DNA of 64,000 bases from an uncultured Clostridium sp. GTDB taxonomy: Bacteria; Bacillota; Clostridia; TANB77; CAG-508. The notes beneath the pieces are model-generated. The model was not told the DNA's origin and did no database searches. It saw nothing but the letters and a program-made list of their open reading frames with translations. The DNA lies in assembly GCA_900554175.1 (NCBI GenBank), contig USGK01000004.1, positions 12,289 to 76,288 on the forward strand, read 5' to 3'. The position numbers were made by a program, and so were the translations under genes. Each line of letters opens with the position of its first letter. Position 1 is the first letter of the stretch. This document shows positions 55,894 through 64,000 of this stretch, piece after piece.

Positions 55894-56172
55894 TTAAAAA
55901 TTTCTTAAAAAAGTTTCAATTTCTTTCAAATTATACTTTTCTTTACGCTCTTTAATGTAGAATGGTTTATTACTAATTTCATTTACTTTATATTCAAGTA
56001 TAGTAAGAGTAATAGGATATGTAATTAGATATTCAGTAGGTTCAATAAACTGTAAATTAGTATTTAGAAGAACTTTAACTTTTCCTTTTTTAGTTTTATA
56101 AGTAAAGTCTTTAATAAGTTCTAGTAGTTTAGGATTAGGTTTGAGTTCTTGGGTAATTTTAAATTCAAGCAT
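55894..56172 (-). CDS. Small protein of unknown function
   Basis: The start is ATG 56172, chosen for GGAGG eleven bases upstream; a longer frame to 56253 has no ribosome-binding site. The 92-residue protein begins MLEFKITQELKPNPKLL and is Lys/Glu/Ile-rich with short beta segments. It shows no clear family motif to me. It lies directly upstream of the recombinase and its last codons fall in the third repeat copy, so it likely belongs to the same transposon. The region 56173-56250 between it and the tRNA has no gene. Confidence 0.55.
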   Translation of the reverse strand: MLEFKITQELKPNPKLLELIKDFTYKTKKGKVKVLLNTNLQFIEPTEYLITYPITLTILEYKVNEISNKPFYIKERKEKYNLKEIETFLRNF

Positions 56173-56250
56173 AAAAAATGTCCTCCTTCCTAGAAAGAGA
56201 ACATTATCTTTATATTTGGTAGAACAAGCCTTTCCAAGCCTGACTACAGA

Positions 56251-56289
56251 CAAAATAAAAACTTACGAACTTTAATTAGTCCGTAAGTT
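56251..56289 (-). terminator. Terminator after tRNA-Gly
   Basis: The stem AACTTACG/CGTAAGTT is followed, on the minus strand, by TTTTATTTTG. It ends transcription of the tRNA. Confidence 0.75.
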
Positions 56290-56298
56290 GTCTTCAAA

Positions 56299-56372
56299 TG
56301 GAGCAGGTAGTGGGAATCGAACCCACGTAGTCAGCTTGGAAGGCTGAAGTTCTACCATTGAACTACACCTGC
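56299..56372 (-). tRNA. tRNA-Gly (anticodon TCC)
   Basis: The 74-base gene on the minus strand begins GCAGGTGTAGTTCAATGG and ends with CTCCA. It folds into the standard cloverleaf, with the anticodon loop CTTCCAA, a T-arm GTGGGTTCGATTCCCAC and an encoded CCA end. The anticodon TCC reads GGA/GGG glycine codons. Confidence 0.97.
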
Positions 56373-56464
56373 ATTTCCTAAATGCAATAATTATTATAAT
56401 TGTTTTTTTTATATTTGTCAATACATTTTTAAAATTTTTTATATTTTTTATTAAATTATAATAT

Positions 56465-56502
56465 AAAAAGGAATCCACCTTACATTGTGAATTCCTTTTT
56501 AT
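56465..56502 (-). terminator. Terminator after the HU gene
   Basis: The stem AAAAAGGAAT/ATTCCTTTTT, with a run of T on the minus strand, lies just beyond the hup stop. Confidence 0.75.
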
Positions 56503-56534
56503 GAATTCATATAATTTATTTTTATATATAATTC

Positions 56535-56813
56535 TTATTTATTATTTACTAAATCTTTTAATGCTTTACCAGCTTTGAATACTGGAGCTTTAGATGCAGG
56601 TATTTTTATTTCTTCCTTAGTTTGTGGATTTCTTCCTTTTCTTGCAGCTCTAGATCTAACTTCAAAAGATCCAAATCCAACTAATTGAATTTTATCTCCT
56701 TGTGCTAGTGCTTCTGTTATAACCTCTACAAATGCGTTAACTGTAGATTCAGCAGCCTTTTTTGTTTCTCCTGTTTTTGCAGCTACTGCTGCTACTAATT
56801 CAGCCTTGTTCAT
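56535..56813 (-). CDS. hup: Nucleoid protein HU
   Basis: This 92-residue protein is a standard HU: MNKAELVAAVAAKTGETKKAAE, FGSFEVRSRAARKGRNPQT (the beta arm) and APVFKAGKALKDLVN. HU bends DNA and shapes the nucleoid. Length is usual. ATG 56813 has AGGAGG upstream. The intergenic region 56814-56956 is A+T rich and holds its promoter, but no box was worked out. It has its own terminator and is not in an operon. Confidence 0.97.
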   Translation of the reverse strand: MNKAELVAAVAAKTGETKKAAESTVNAFVEVITEALAQGDKIQLVGFGSFEVRSRAARKGRNPQTKEEIKIPASKAPVFKAGKALKDLVNNK

Positions 56814-56956
56814 TCTAAATTACCTCCTATAAGATATTATGTTTTATGTAGTAAATACTATGCCTCCGCACTATATACACTACTCTAATTTAGATTATTC
56901 GCCAATCTTCGATAAAATCCCTCTTTTTTTTATTATTTTTTGTAAAAACTCCTATT

Positions 56957-58520
56957 TTAACACATTTTTAGGTCTTTAATATTAATAATTCTCAGTACAA
57001 ATACCAAAATCACATAAATTATTATTGCAGATACTAATGTAATTATAGTACAAATATTTTCAATAAATATTGTATTTAAACACTTATTTATATACATTGC
57101 AAATATTCCCATAATTACTGCAGCAATAAGAGGTTTTATCCAAAATTGTTTTATACTTAATTTTAATCTAATTTTTTTATTTAATATATAATATTCAATA
57201 ATAACAGCAATTATATTACAAATAATATTACCAATTACAGCACCATATATACCAATTTTTTCATTTTGTATTAATAAAATATTACATATCAATTTAATTA
57301 TTGTCCCTATTCCCATTGCAATAAATGGAGTATTCACTTTACCTATCCCTTGTAAAATAGCACTAAGTGTTTGAGATAATATCATAAACACTATAGCTAA
57401 ACTTGAAATTTTTAATAGATTCACTCCCATACTCGCATTTGGAAATAGCAATTTTAATATTGGCTCGGCAAATAACATAATTCCGAACTGTAGTTGGAAT
57501 TCCAATTAAAAAATTAATTAATAAAAACAATTTAGACTTTTCTCTAACTTCTTTTATATTATTTTTAGCATTTGCAATAGATATACTTGGAACAAGAGTT
57601 GTTACTAAAGCAATATTTAAAGACAATGGTAACATACATAACGTATCTACTTTTCCACTTAATATTCCATATTGTCTTTTAGCTTCATCCTCATTCATAA
57701 ATTTTTTCAAAAACCTTACTACCGTAAATGAATCTATGTTCTTATTACATGACGACATAATACTACTTAGAGAGATAGGAAATGAAACACAAATTATCTT
57801 TTTTATTGTTTTTCTTATCCTAGTAGGTATATAATTTGTACTTGATTTTATATCTTGAGCAATTTCTTTTCTTTTTCCTATAAAATATATAAAAACATAC
57901 ATAAAACTTGTTACTGTAGCAACTGAAGTTGCCAAATTTGCTCCTGCAGCCATAAGCATAGTATTTTTTAAACTAAAAGCAGAAACATATTCAACTATAA
58001 TAATAGTAAATATAGTTTTAAAAATTTGTTCAATAGATTGAGACTTTGCAATTACTGAAAAATTTTGCATACCATTAAAATATCCTCTAAATACTGCTAT
58101 AATTGCTACAAAAAAAATTGATGGAGCAAGTGCTATTAATGAATATTCTGCTTCAGGAATTTGAATTAAATATACCGCTATATTTTTGGCATAAATAAAA
58201 AGCAACGTAGCTCCTATTCCTCCTATTATTGCGAAAATAAAAAAAGAAATCTTAAAAATTCTGTGTGCTCCTCTATTATCGCCTATTGCCACTCTCTCTG
58301 AAATTAATTTAGAAAGTGCATTCGGTACTCCTGTTGATGAGAAACTTAAAAGCAACGCATATATTTGAAATCCACTACTATATATTGCATTACCAGTATC
58401 TCCAAACCCCTCTTTATTTGTTAAATATAGTTTATATACTAAACCAATTACTTTAATAATAATCTGTGATAAAATTAATGTAAAAATTCCTTTTAAAAAC
58501 GTATCTTTCTTATTTTTCAT
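56957..58520 (-). CDS. MurJ/SpoVB-like flippase, read with a +1 shift at CGG
   Basis: The protein has about 14 membrane helices and the order of MurJ/SpoVB-type (MVF superfamily) exporters, with FLKGIFTLILSQIIIKVIGLVYKLYLTN at the start and GVPNALSKLISERVA near 62. At 57485-57483 the zero frame has ACA GTT CGG and then runs 40 more codons in a non-conserved frame to a stop. Skipping the C gives GIPTTVGIMLFAEPILKLLFP and the remaining helices to 56957. The joined protein of about 520 residues is normal for this family, which flips lipid-linked precursors across the membrane. It lies divergent to rplM. Confidence 0.82.
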
Positions 58521-58538
58521 AAAAAAACCTTAAACCCC

Positions 58539-58567
58539 TTGACAAAAAGACTTTTTTGTAATAAAAT
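58539..58567 (+). promoter_or_regulatory. Promoter of rplM-rpsI
   Basis: TTGACA (58539-58544) and TAAAAT (58562-58567) are separated by 17 bases. The transcript would have a leader of about 100 bases before the ATG at 58677, containing CTCCCCGGTGG near 58608-58618; a ribosomal-protein leader structure is possible but not demonstrated. Confidence 0.75.
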
Positions 58568-58676
58568 TATTCAGTATTATATAAAAATATGAATTAAAAT
58601 TAAAACTTCTCCCCGGTGGTTTTTGTTTTTAATTATCATATATATTAAAATTTAAAATAGGAGGGTATATTTTACC

Positions 58677-59111
58677 ATGAATAATACTACATATAGCGTT
58701 AAAAAAAGCGAAATAAAAAGAAAATGGTATGTAATCGATGCAACAGATAAGCCTCTTGGTAGAGTTGCAACAGAAGCTGCTAGATTACTTGCTGGAAAAC
58801 ATAAAGCAATTTATTCAACAAACATTGATACAGGTGATCATGTTATAATTCTTAATTGCGATAAAGTAAAATTAACAGGAAATAAATTAAATCAAAAAGT
58901 TTACAGACATCATTCAGGATATATTGGAGGAATGAAAGAAATATCTGCAAAAGATATGCTTGAAAAAAATTCAACTAAAGCAATGATGCTTGCTGTAAAA
59001 GGAATGTTACCTCATAACTCTTTAGGAGCTCAAATGTTAAAAAAATTAAGAGTTTACAAAGATGGAGAACACGAAAATCAAGCTCAAAAACCAGAAATAT
59101 GGAATTTTTAA
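58677..59111 (+). CDS. rplM: Ribosomal protein L13
   Basis: This 144-residue 50S protein carries the L13 pattern: WYVIDATDKPLGRVATEAARLLAGKHK and YRHHSGYIGGMKEISAKDML, then AVKGMLPHNSLGAQMLKKLRVYKDGEHENQAQKPE. ATG 58677 has AGGAGGGT upstream. It starts the rplM-rpsI operon, 18 bases before rpsI, and it is near the usual neighbours in Firmicutes. Confidence 0.98.
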   Translation: MNNTTYSVKKSEIKRKWYVIDATDKPLGRVATEAARLLAGKHKAIYSTNIDTGDHVIILNCDKVKLTGNKLNQKVYRHHSGYIGGMKEISAKDMLEKNSTKAMMLAVKGMLPHNSLGAQMLKKLRVYKDGEHENQAQKPEIWNF

Positions 59112-59129
59112 TTAAGGGAGGAAATATAG

Positions 59130-59531
59130 ATGCCTAAGGCTAGTAAAAAATATTATTATGGTACTGGTAGAAGAAAAAACTCTATAGCAAGAGTTAGATT
59201 AATAGAAGGTACTGGAAAAATCACTATAAATGAAAAAGATATTGACGAATATTTTGGTTTAGAAACTTTAAAAGTTATTGTTAAACAACCATTATCAGTT
59301 ACAAATACACTTGCTAAATACGATGTAATTGCAAAAGTTATCGGTGGAGGTTGCACAGGTCAAGCTGGAGCTATTCGTCATGGTATAGCTAGAGCTTTAA
59401 ATGAAGCAAATTCTGAATATAGACCTGCTTTAAAATCTAACGGATTCCTAACAAGAGATCCTCGTATGAAAGAAAGAAAAAAATACGGTCTTAAAAAAGC
59501 TAGAAAAGCTCCACAATTTTCAAAGAGATAA
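59130..59531 (+). CDS. rpsI: Ribosomal protein S9
   Basis: This 133-residue 30S protein shows YYYGTGRRKNSIARVRLIEGTGKITIN and VKQPLSVTN, then GGGCTGQAGAIRHGIARALNEA and the C-terminal DPRMKERKKYGLKKARKAPQFSKR that reaches into the P site. It follows rplM by 18 bases with GGGAGGAAA before ATG 59130, in the normal order. A terminator follows. Confidence 0.98.
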   Translation: MPKASKKYYYGTGRRKNSIARVRLIEGTGKITINEKDIDEYFGLETLKVIVKQPLSVTNTLAKYDVIAKVIGGGCTGQAGAIRHGIARALNEANSEYRPALKSNGFLTRDPRMKERKKYGLKKARKAPQFSKR

Positions 59532-59556
59532 AAAGAGCTTTTATCAAAATCAATTC

Positions 59557-59590
59557 AACCTCAGAAGTTTCAATACTTCCGAGGTTTTTT
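59557..59590 (+). terminator. Terminator after rpsI
   Basis: AACCTCaGAAGT pairs with ACTTCcGAGGTT and is followed by TTTT. Confidence 0.8.
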
Positions 59591-60159
59591 ATTGCTGTTC
59601 GGTAATTTTTACTATCAAACGTCTGCAAGCATTGAAATATCAATGTCTTTATTTTTATATTTATTCGCTATTTAAATTTGTAATATACAGGTAATATGAT
59701 AGTAATATACAAATTTATTTTCCATAAACCAACTGCTCCAATAACTCTCACAATCCCATAAATTGCCTCCATTACAAGCATTAGATTCATATTATCCCTA
59801 AAATAAGGGACTATAAAAGAAAAGTATTGATTTATATCAAAAACTTATCACTACCCACAATAAATATTGGAACAAGACATAAACAACCTCCAATTTCCAT
59901 AAATGCTCCGTGTATAAACATCACCACCTCTCCTACGATATTTCGTAAAATTCAGGTGGCAAAACCACATCTGTTTCTCATCATTTCCTATGCTAATTAT
60001 TCTACAATATTATTTAAAATCCGTCTATAATATTAATAAATTTTTATAATCTATTTCTGTTTATAAATTCATAAATCTTATTTTTAATATGGTTGTTTCC
60101 TAAATAATAAAATCTAATAAGAGTTATCTAAAAGTATAATATAATAATCTTATAACATA
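59591..60159 (-). pseudogene. Gene-free region with a decayed membrane-protein gene
   Basis: No intact gene lies here. On the minus strand, ATG near 59920 (GGAGAGGTGGTG upstream) gives MFIHGAFMEIGGCLCLVPIFIVGSDK and stops after 29 codons. A second short frame around 59670-59795 continues with AIYGIVRVIGAVGLWK, also membrane-like. The pieces look like parts of one small membrane protein broken by more than one change. No CGG codon lies in frame at the break. The remainder of the region is A+T-rich spacer. Confidence 0.45.
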
Positions 60160-60200
60160 CAAAAAAATTGGATATATTCAACTGATATACCCAATTTTAA
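60160..60200 (-). terminator. Terminator after the SSB-like gene
   Basis: The stem AAAATTGGGTATAT/ATATATCCAATTTT, with T run on the minus strand, is about 40 bases beyond the stop. Confidence 0.7.
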
Positions 60201-60237
60201 CCCCTATTGTATTTTCTTTATATTATAAGATTTTTTG

Positions 60238-60957
60238 CTATATAGCTTCTTTTTCTTCGTCAGAACTTTCAACTTCTTCATTGTTGTCTACATCTTTTAT
60301 AACTTCTAAACTTCCAATTGAAACCTCATAAGCTACTTTCTTTACAACAGTTCCATCTTCATATTTCTTTTCATAGTTTCTAGATTGAATTCTTCCAACT
60401 ATTTTAACTTCTGTTCCAACTTCAAGGTTTTGACAGAATTTTGCATTTCTTCCCCATGCAATAGATGGAATATAATCAGATTTATTATAAGCTCTATTTA
60501 CAGCCAATAATATATCAGCAATCTCTCTACCAAATGGTGTTTGTCTATAAATAGGTTTTTTACATATGTAACCTATTAATACCACTTCATTTGTTACCAT
60601 ATCTTTTTTTACAAATTCATTTACTTCACTTGATTCAGAGTTTTCTGTTTCATCTTCAAGTTTTTCAATATCCTTTGCAAATACAGTTAATATTAATTTA
60701 TTCTTTTCATTTTCATAGCTATTGTATGATCTAAATTGTCCCTTAATTAATAATTTTGTTCCCATAGTCATCATATCGTCTGTTAATAATCTTTCTGATA
60801 CAGTTACAGGTATAATATCTGCGTTTCCACTTAAACGTGGTATTGAAAGATCAAATGTAAAAAATCTTTCTCCATAAATTTCATGACTGAATTGTTTTTC
60901 AGATGTTACTTTCCCTACTAATGTTAAGTAGTTGTTTTCTAAATAATTTGTATCCAA
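60238..60957 (-). CDS. Two-OB-fold single-stranded DNA-binding protein
   Basis: The start is TTG 60957, with GGGAGGAA eight bases before it; a longer frame to 61020 has no such signal. The 239-residue protein has two SSB-type OB folds. The first is around residues 9-105 (YLTLVGKVTSEKQFSHEIYGERFFTFDL). The second begins near 122 (NEVVLIGYICKKPIYRQTPFGREIADILLAVN) and includes PSIAWGRNAKFCQNLEVGTEVKIVGRIQ. An acidic tail follows. Ordinary bacterial SSB has one fold of this type. The protein may bind single-stranded DNA as a dimer, in place of or beside a tetrameric SSB. Confidence 0.85.
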   Translation of the reverse strand: MDTNYLENNYLTLVGKVTSEKQFSHEIYGERFFTFDLSIPRLSGNADIIPVTVSERLLTDDMMTMGTKLLIKGQFRSYNSYENEKNKLILTVFAKDIEKLEDETENSESSEVNEFVKKDMVTNEVVLIGYICKKPIYRQTPFGREIADILLAVNRAYNKSDYIPSIAWGRNAKFCQNLEVGTEVKIVGRIQSRNYEKKYEDGTVVKKVAYEVSIGSLEVIKDVDNNEEVESSDEEKEAI

Positions 60958-61075
60958 TTTAAATTCCTCCCTATTTTTTATTATCAATCGGTATTTCTTT
61001 TCAAGTCTCTTTAATCTCATAGTTCTTATTATACTACATTTTTTTGGTTTTGTCTACATAAAAAGTTAATTTTTT

Positions 61076-61588
61076 CTAAATATTTTCTATTTTTTGGTCA
61101 TAAATACCCATTATAGTTGATATTGCAAGAACATTATACACTTTTTTTATGTTATTTTTCTTGACTTTTATGTTAATTTCTTGTTCTTCAATTATTTTTC
61201 GATAAATATTTTCGATATTTCTTTGAAAACATACCATTACACTATCATCTTTAATACTGGAAATTGTTACAGTTGATTTTCGATTTAATCCATATGTTAT
61301 AACGTTTAATCGGTTTGATTTTAAAAATTCAAGATTTTTAATGTTATCTGAATTTAATATTAAATATTTTGTTTTTTTTATTATCTCGCTTAAATACATC
61401 GATTTTTCTAAGATGGAATCTATATCATTATTTATAATAATAGATTCAAAAGTAATATTCTTTATATTTTCAATATTCTTTTGATTTATATTAATAATAT
61501 CAAATTTTTTATTTAAAGAATTTTTTAAAATATTGTTTCTAATAAAATTACTATCATTTTCTTTTGCAATAATTCCAACTAAAGGCAT
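61076..61588 (-). CDS. Conserved hypothetical protein, Mur-ligase-like end
   Basis: This 170-residue protein starts MPLVGIIAKENDSNFIRNNI and later has YLILNSDNIKNLEFLKSNRLNVITYGLNRKSTVTISSI, a pattern like the C-terminal part of Mur ligase-related proteins seen in Clostridia. The P-loop and central domain are absent. No catalytic residues stand out. ATG 61588 has a GGGGAGAAG upstream. It lies between the SSB-like gene and a small membrane protein, so its role is unclear. Confidence 0.65.
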   Translation of the reverse strand: MPLVGIIAKENDSNFIRNNILKNSLNKKFDIININQKNIENIKNITFESIIINNDIDSILEKSMYLSEIIKKTKYLILNSDNIKNLEFLKSNRLNVITYGLNRKSTVTISSIKDDSVMVCFQRNIENIYRKIIEEQEINIKVKKNNIKKVYNVLAISTIMGIYDQKIENI

Positions 61589-61686
61589 ACTTCTCCCCTT
61601 CTGAACATTTTTATTTATATTATATATTTTAATTCATATATTTATTCCTTATTTTAAATAATTTACCATTTTTATTAAATAGTTAA

Positions 61687-61899
61687 TTATTTTTTGCTTC
61701 CATTTACGTATGAATTTGTATTTATTGTTATGTTATTGAAATTTGTATTATTTGAAACAATATTAGTTGATGTTTCTTCATAACTATCAAAATCTGAACT
61801 AATCATATTAGACATAAAAAACAATATAACAATTGTAAAAATTGACACAAAATATGCATATACTTTTTCTTTATTTATAACCAAAAATATATTCTTCAA
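61687..61899 (-). CDS. Small single-helix membrane protein
   Basis: This 70-residue protein has one membrane helix (YAYFVSIFTIVILFFMSNMI, residues 14-33) and an Asn/Ser/Thr-rich tail (TNIVSNNTNFNNITINTN) that probably faces outside. The start at 61899 has GGAGGAAAAT upstream. I recognise no family. It lies before the conserved hypothetical gene on the same strand and could be cotranscribed. Function unknown. Confidence 0.7.
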   Translation of the reverse strand: MKNIFLVINKEKVYAYFVSIFTIVILFFMSNMISSDFDSYEETSTNIVSNNTNFNNITINTNSYVNGSKK

Positions 61900-61984
61900 A
61901 ACAATTTTCCTCCAATAATAATCTTTGATTAATTATATGATTACTATTAGAGGAAAATTCTTTATTTTAATTAATTATTATAAT

Positions 61985-62866
61985 TTATTTTATTTGTTTC
62001 ATAACTTCTTCTGCAAAGTTCTCTTCTTTCTTTTCGATTCCTTCACCTTTTTCTATTCTAGCAAATCTTATTAAATTTGCATTTTTAGATTTTAATAAAT
62101 CACAAACTTTCATATCTGGATCTTTAACAAAAGGTTGTTCTAAAAGGCAAATCTCTCCATAAAACTTATCAATTCTTCCTTTTACAACTTTTTCTGCAAT
62201 ATTTTCTGGTTTTCCTTCATTCATTGCTTGTACTTTTAAGATTTCCATTTCTTTATCAACTCTTTCAGCTGGTACAGCTTCTCTATTTAAATACTCTGGT
62301 TTTGCAGCAGCAATTTGCATACAAATATCTTTTGCTAAAGTATTATCTGCATTTTCCATTTCTACTAATACTGCAATTTTTCCGTCTCCATGTATATATT
62401 TTTCAACTATTCCATTTGAAGTTTCAAATCTTGCAAATCTACGAATGCTTAATTTTTCTCCTATTTTAGCTGTTTTATCTATCAATATTTCTGATATTTT
62501 CTTTGATTCATCTTCAATTGATGTTTGTTCTAATAATTCATCTACATCTGCAGGATTTTTTAAAGCTACTTGTTTAGCAAGCATCTCAACAAATGATTTG
62601 AATTCAGCATTTTGTGCAACAAAGTCAGTTTCTGAATTAACTTCAACAGCAGCTCCAATTTTAGAGTCTTCTGATAAATATGCTAAAACTAATCCTTCTG
62701 CTGCTATTCTGTCAGATTTTTTAGCTGCTTTTGCTATTCCTTTTTCTCTTAGTAATTCAGCAGCTTTTTCCATGTCTCCATTTGCTTCTGTTAATACTTT
62801 CTTGCAGTCCATCATTCCTGCTCCAGTTTTTTCTCTTAATTCTTTTACCATTTGAGCTGTAATCAT
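61985..62866 (-). CDS. tsf: Elongation factor Ts
   Basis: This 293-residue protein is EF-Ts, which recharges EF-Tu with GTP. The N-terminal UBA-like domain has VKELREKTGAGMMDCKKVLTEANGDMEKAAELLREKGIAKAAKK. The core has VEVNSETDFVAQNAEF near residue 75 and EQPFVKDPDMKV near 246. It lies downstream of rpsB, with a hairpin between. ATG 62866 has GGGAGG upstream. The order rpsB-tsf is universal in Firmicutes. Confidence 0.98.
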   Translation of the reverse strand: MITAQMVKELREKTGAGMMDCKKVLTEANGDMEKAAELLREKGIAKAAKKSDRIAAEGLVLAYLSEDSKIGAAVEVNSETDFVAQNAEFKSFVEMLAKQVALKNPADVDELLEQTSIEDESKKISEILIDKTAKIGEKLSIRRFARFETSNGIVEKYIHGDGKIAVLVEMENADNTLAKDICMQIAAAKPEYLNREAVPAERVDKEMEILKVQAMNEGKPENIAEKVVKGRIDKFYGEICLLEQPFVKDPDMKVCDLLKSKNANLIRFARIEKGEGIEKKEENFAEEVMKQIK

Positions 62867-62937
62867 TTTATAATTCCTCCCTTTTTTATTAAACCTCTAC
62901 TCACTTTTTATGTAGATAGTTATTTTAGTTTATAAAT

Positions 62938-62967
62938 AAGAGTAGAGCAGCTAAGCCCTACTCTTTT
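62938..62967 (-). terminator. Hairpin between rpsB and tsf
   Basis: AAGAGTAG pairs with CTACTCTT. The T tail is only moderate on the minus strand, so it may attenuate rather than end transcription between the two genes. Confidence 0.55.
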
Positions 62968-62985
62968 TTATTTTGAATAAATTAA

Positions 62986-63762
62986 TTATTCTTCTTCACT
63001 TGCAACTACTTCTTCCATAGTTTCAGGTGCTTTTTCATTTTCTTCTGCTGCTTCTTCAGTTTCAACAGTTTTAAAACTTTCACCTTGTCTTCCTTCTATA
63101 ATTGCGTTTGCCATAACATCTGTTATTAGTTTAACAGCACGAATTGCATCGTCATTTCCTGGTATAGCATAATCTAATACTTCTGGATTACAATTTGTAT
63201 CAACAATTCCTACTAATGGAATGTTTAATTTTTTTGCTTCTTGAATTGCATTATATTCTTTTTTAGGATCTACTAAGAATATAACTCCTGGAATTTCTTC
63301 CATATCTTTTATTCCGCCTAAATTAGCTTCTAATTTTGACATTTCTTTCTTTAATAAGATAACTTCTTTTTTAGGTAGTACATCAAATGTACCATCTTCT
63401 TCCATTTTTTCTAAATCTTTTAATCTTTGTACTCTTGTTTTGATTGTTTTAAAGTTAGTTAACATTCCTCCTAACCATCTTTGATCAACATAGTACATAC
63501 CACTTTTTTGAGCAGCTTCTTTAATGCACTCTTGTGCTTGTTTCTTTGTTCCTACAAATAGAACTGTTTTTCCTTCTTCTGCTTGGCTTCTCATAAATTC
63601 ATAAGCCTCATCTAATTTTTTAGATGTTTTTTGTAAATCGATAATATGGATTCCATTTCTAGCTTGGAAAATATATTCAGCCATTTTAGGATCCCATCTT
63701 CTAGTTTGATGTCCGAAATGAACACCTGCTTCTAGTAATTGTTTCATTGCAACTACTGCCAT
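62986..63762 (-). CDS. rpsB: Ribosomal protein S2
   Basis: This 258-residue 30S protein has the S2 pattern: MKQLLEAGVHFGHQTRRWDPKMAEYIFQARNGIHIIDLQKT at the start, then VLFVGTKKQAQECIKEAA, and DQRWLGGMLTNFKTI near 95. IFLVDPKKEYNAIQEAKKLNIPLVGIVDTNCNPE near 155-195 is the second block. A Glu-rich tail follows. ATG 63762 has AGGAGG upstream. It is the first gene of rpsB-tsf and has a leader of about 120 bases. Confidence 0.98.
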   Translation of the reverse strand: MAVVAMKQLLEAGVHFGHQTRRWDPKMAEYIFQARNGIHIIDLQKTSKKLDEAYEFMRSQAEEGKTVLFVGTKKQAQECIKEAAQKSGMYYVDQRWLGGMLTNFKTIKTRVQRLKDLEKMEEDGTFDVLPKKEVILLKKEMSKLEANLGGIKDMEEIPGVIFLVDPKKEYNAIQEAKKLNIPLVGIVDTNCNPEVLDYAIPGNDDAIRAVKLITDVMANAIIEGRQGESFKTVETEEAAEENEKAPETMEEVVASEEE

Positions 63763-63919
63763 TTTTATTCCTCCTTTTTGTTTTTACCTCCATAGAGTTC
63801 ACTATTTATAAAGACCTTTTTTTAGGCACTACTTTATAAACTCCCTCTATGTGTATTTTTGTAGCTCTGCTACACAAATTGACGTTAATTATTTTAACAC
63901 ATTTCATATCATTTTGCAA
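63763..63919 (-). promoter_or_regulatory. Promoter and leader of rpsB-tsf
   Basis: On the minus strand TTGCAA (63919-63914) and TAAAAT (63896-63891) are 17 bases apart. The leader between 63885 and the ATG has a short GTGTAGCAGAGCTAC hairpin and further pairing segments, so a translational autoregulation structure is possible. The last 80 bases of the window (63920-64000) show no gene. Confidence 0.65.
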
Positions 63920-64000
63920 GTCCTTTTATTCAATTTTATCAATTTGTATCTGTTAAGTAATTCGTGGCAAAATTTTTATCCATAAATTTTGCGTATATTT

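Noticed and set aside
56272..56478. Minus-strand frame with SSMVELQPSKLTTWVRFPLPAPFE
   Set aside because: This is the false protein typical of a read through the tRNA-Gly gene. The tRNA fully explains the bases.
17254..57520. Explaining the CGG breaks as stop-codon readthrough or selenocysteine
   Set aside because: The stops that follow are a mix of TGA and TAA, they occur at different distances, and one site has no premature stop. Only a +1 frame change restores the proteins.

Overview
The window is a strongly A+T-rich chromosome segment from an anaerobic, endospore-forming member of the Clostridia (Bacillota). The sporulation and germination genes (SpoIIID, YabG, a GerA-type receptor operon), FeoAB, a rubredoxin domain, a dockerin-bearing secreted enzyme and the Clostridium-type housekeeping genes all point there. 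I cannot name the species. Uncultured low-GC gut Clostridia are a reasonable guess.

Layout. Positions 1-14010 are the right part of an integrated mobilizable element: two HEPN/Abi-like genes, a type III restriction-modification operon with a small HTH protein, an oriT and MOBP-like relaxase, a ParB-like protein, a DnaC-like loader, a replisome organiser, an excisionase, two unknown cargo genes and a tyrosine integrase. It ends at a 3' fragment of an initiator tRNA gene. Positions 14046-51052 are mostly chromosomal: HAD phosphatase, methyltransferase, NUDIX, Maf, a DUF3137 protein, CYTH, DUF2207, U32 protease-like protein, TatD, AcpS, a WG-repeat protein, GerABC plus a small fourth gene, Veg, YabG, SpoIIID, a GT-C-like membrane protein, dUTPase, FeoAB, two half-size TSUP proteins, a WecA/TagO-like transferase fused to rubredoxin, RpiB, an RluA-type synthase, a dockerin protein and a TetR-controlled ABC exporter. 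Positions 51053-56290 are a mobile-element scrapyard with a TnpX/TnpV recombinase pair, two orphan oriT-like sites and a broken relaxosome gene. From 56299 to the end are housekeeping genes: tRNA-Gly, HU, a lipid flippase, rplM-rpsI, a two-OB-fold SSB-like protein, and rpsB-tsf.

The main observation concerns decoding. Five genes (feoB, the DUF3137 gene, the DUF2207 gene, the flippase and the dockerin enzyme) can be read as full-length family members only if one base is skipped. In every case, six sites in all, that base is the C of an in-frame CGG codon, and the next codon is GGN (Gly). In a hand scan of both strands I found no in-frame CGG in any intact gene, although the trinucleotide occurs about sixty times out of frame in coding sequence. 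This suggests that CGG is not an ordinary arginine codon here and instead promotes a +1 shift, or that CGGN is read as a four-base glycine codon. A systematic sequencing artefact is the main rival explanation. A seventh break, at a run of nine A in a kinase-like gene, does not fit the pattern.
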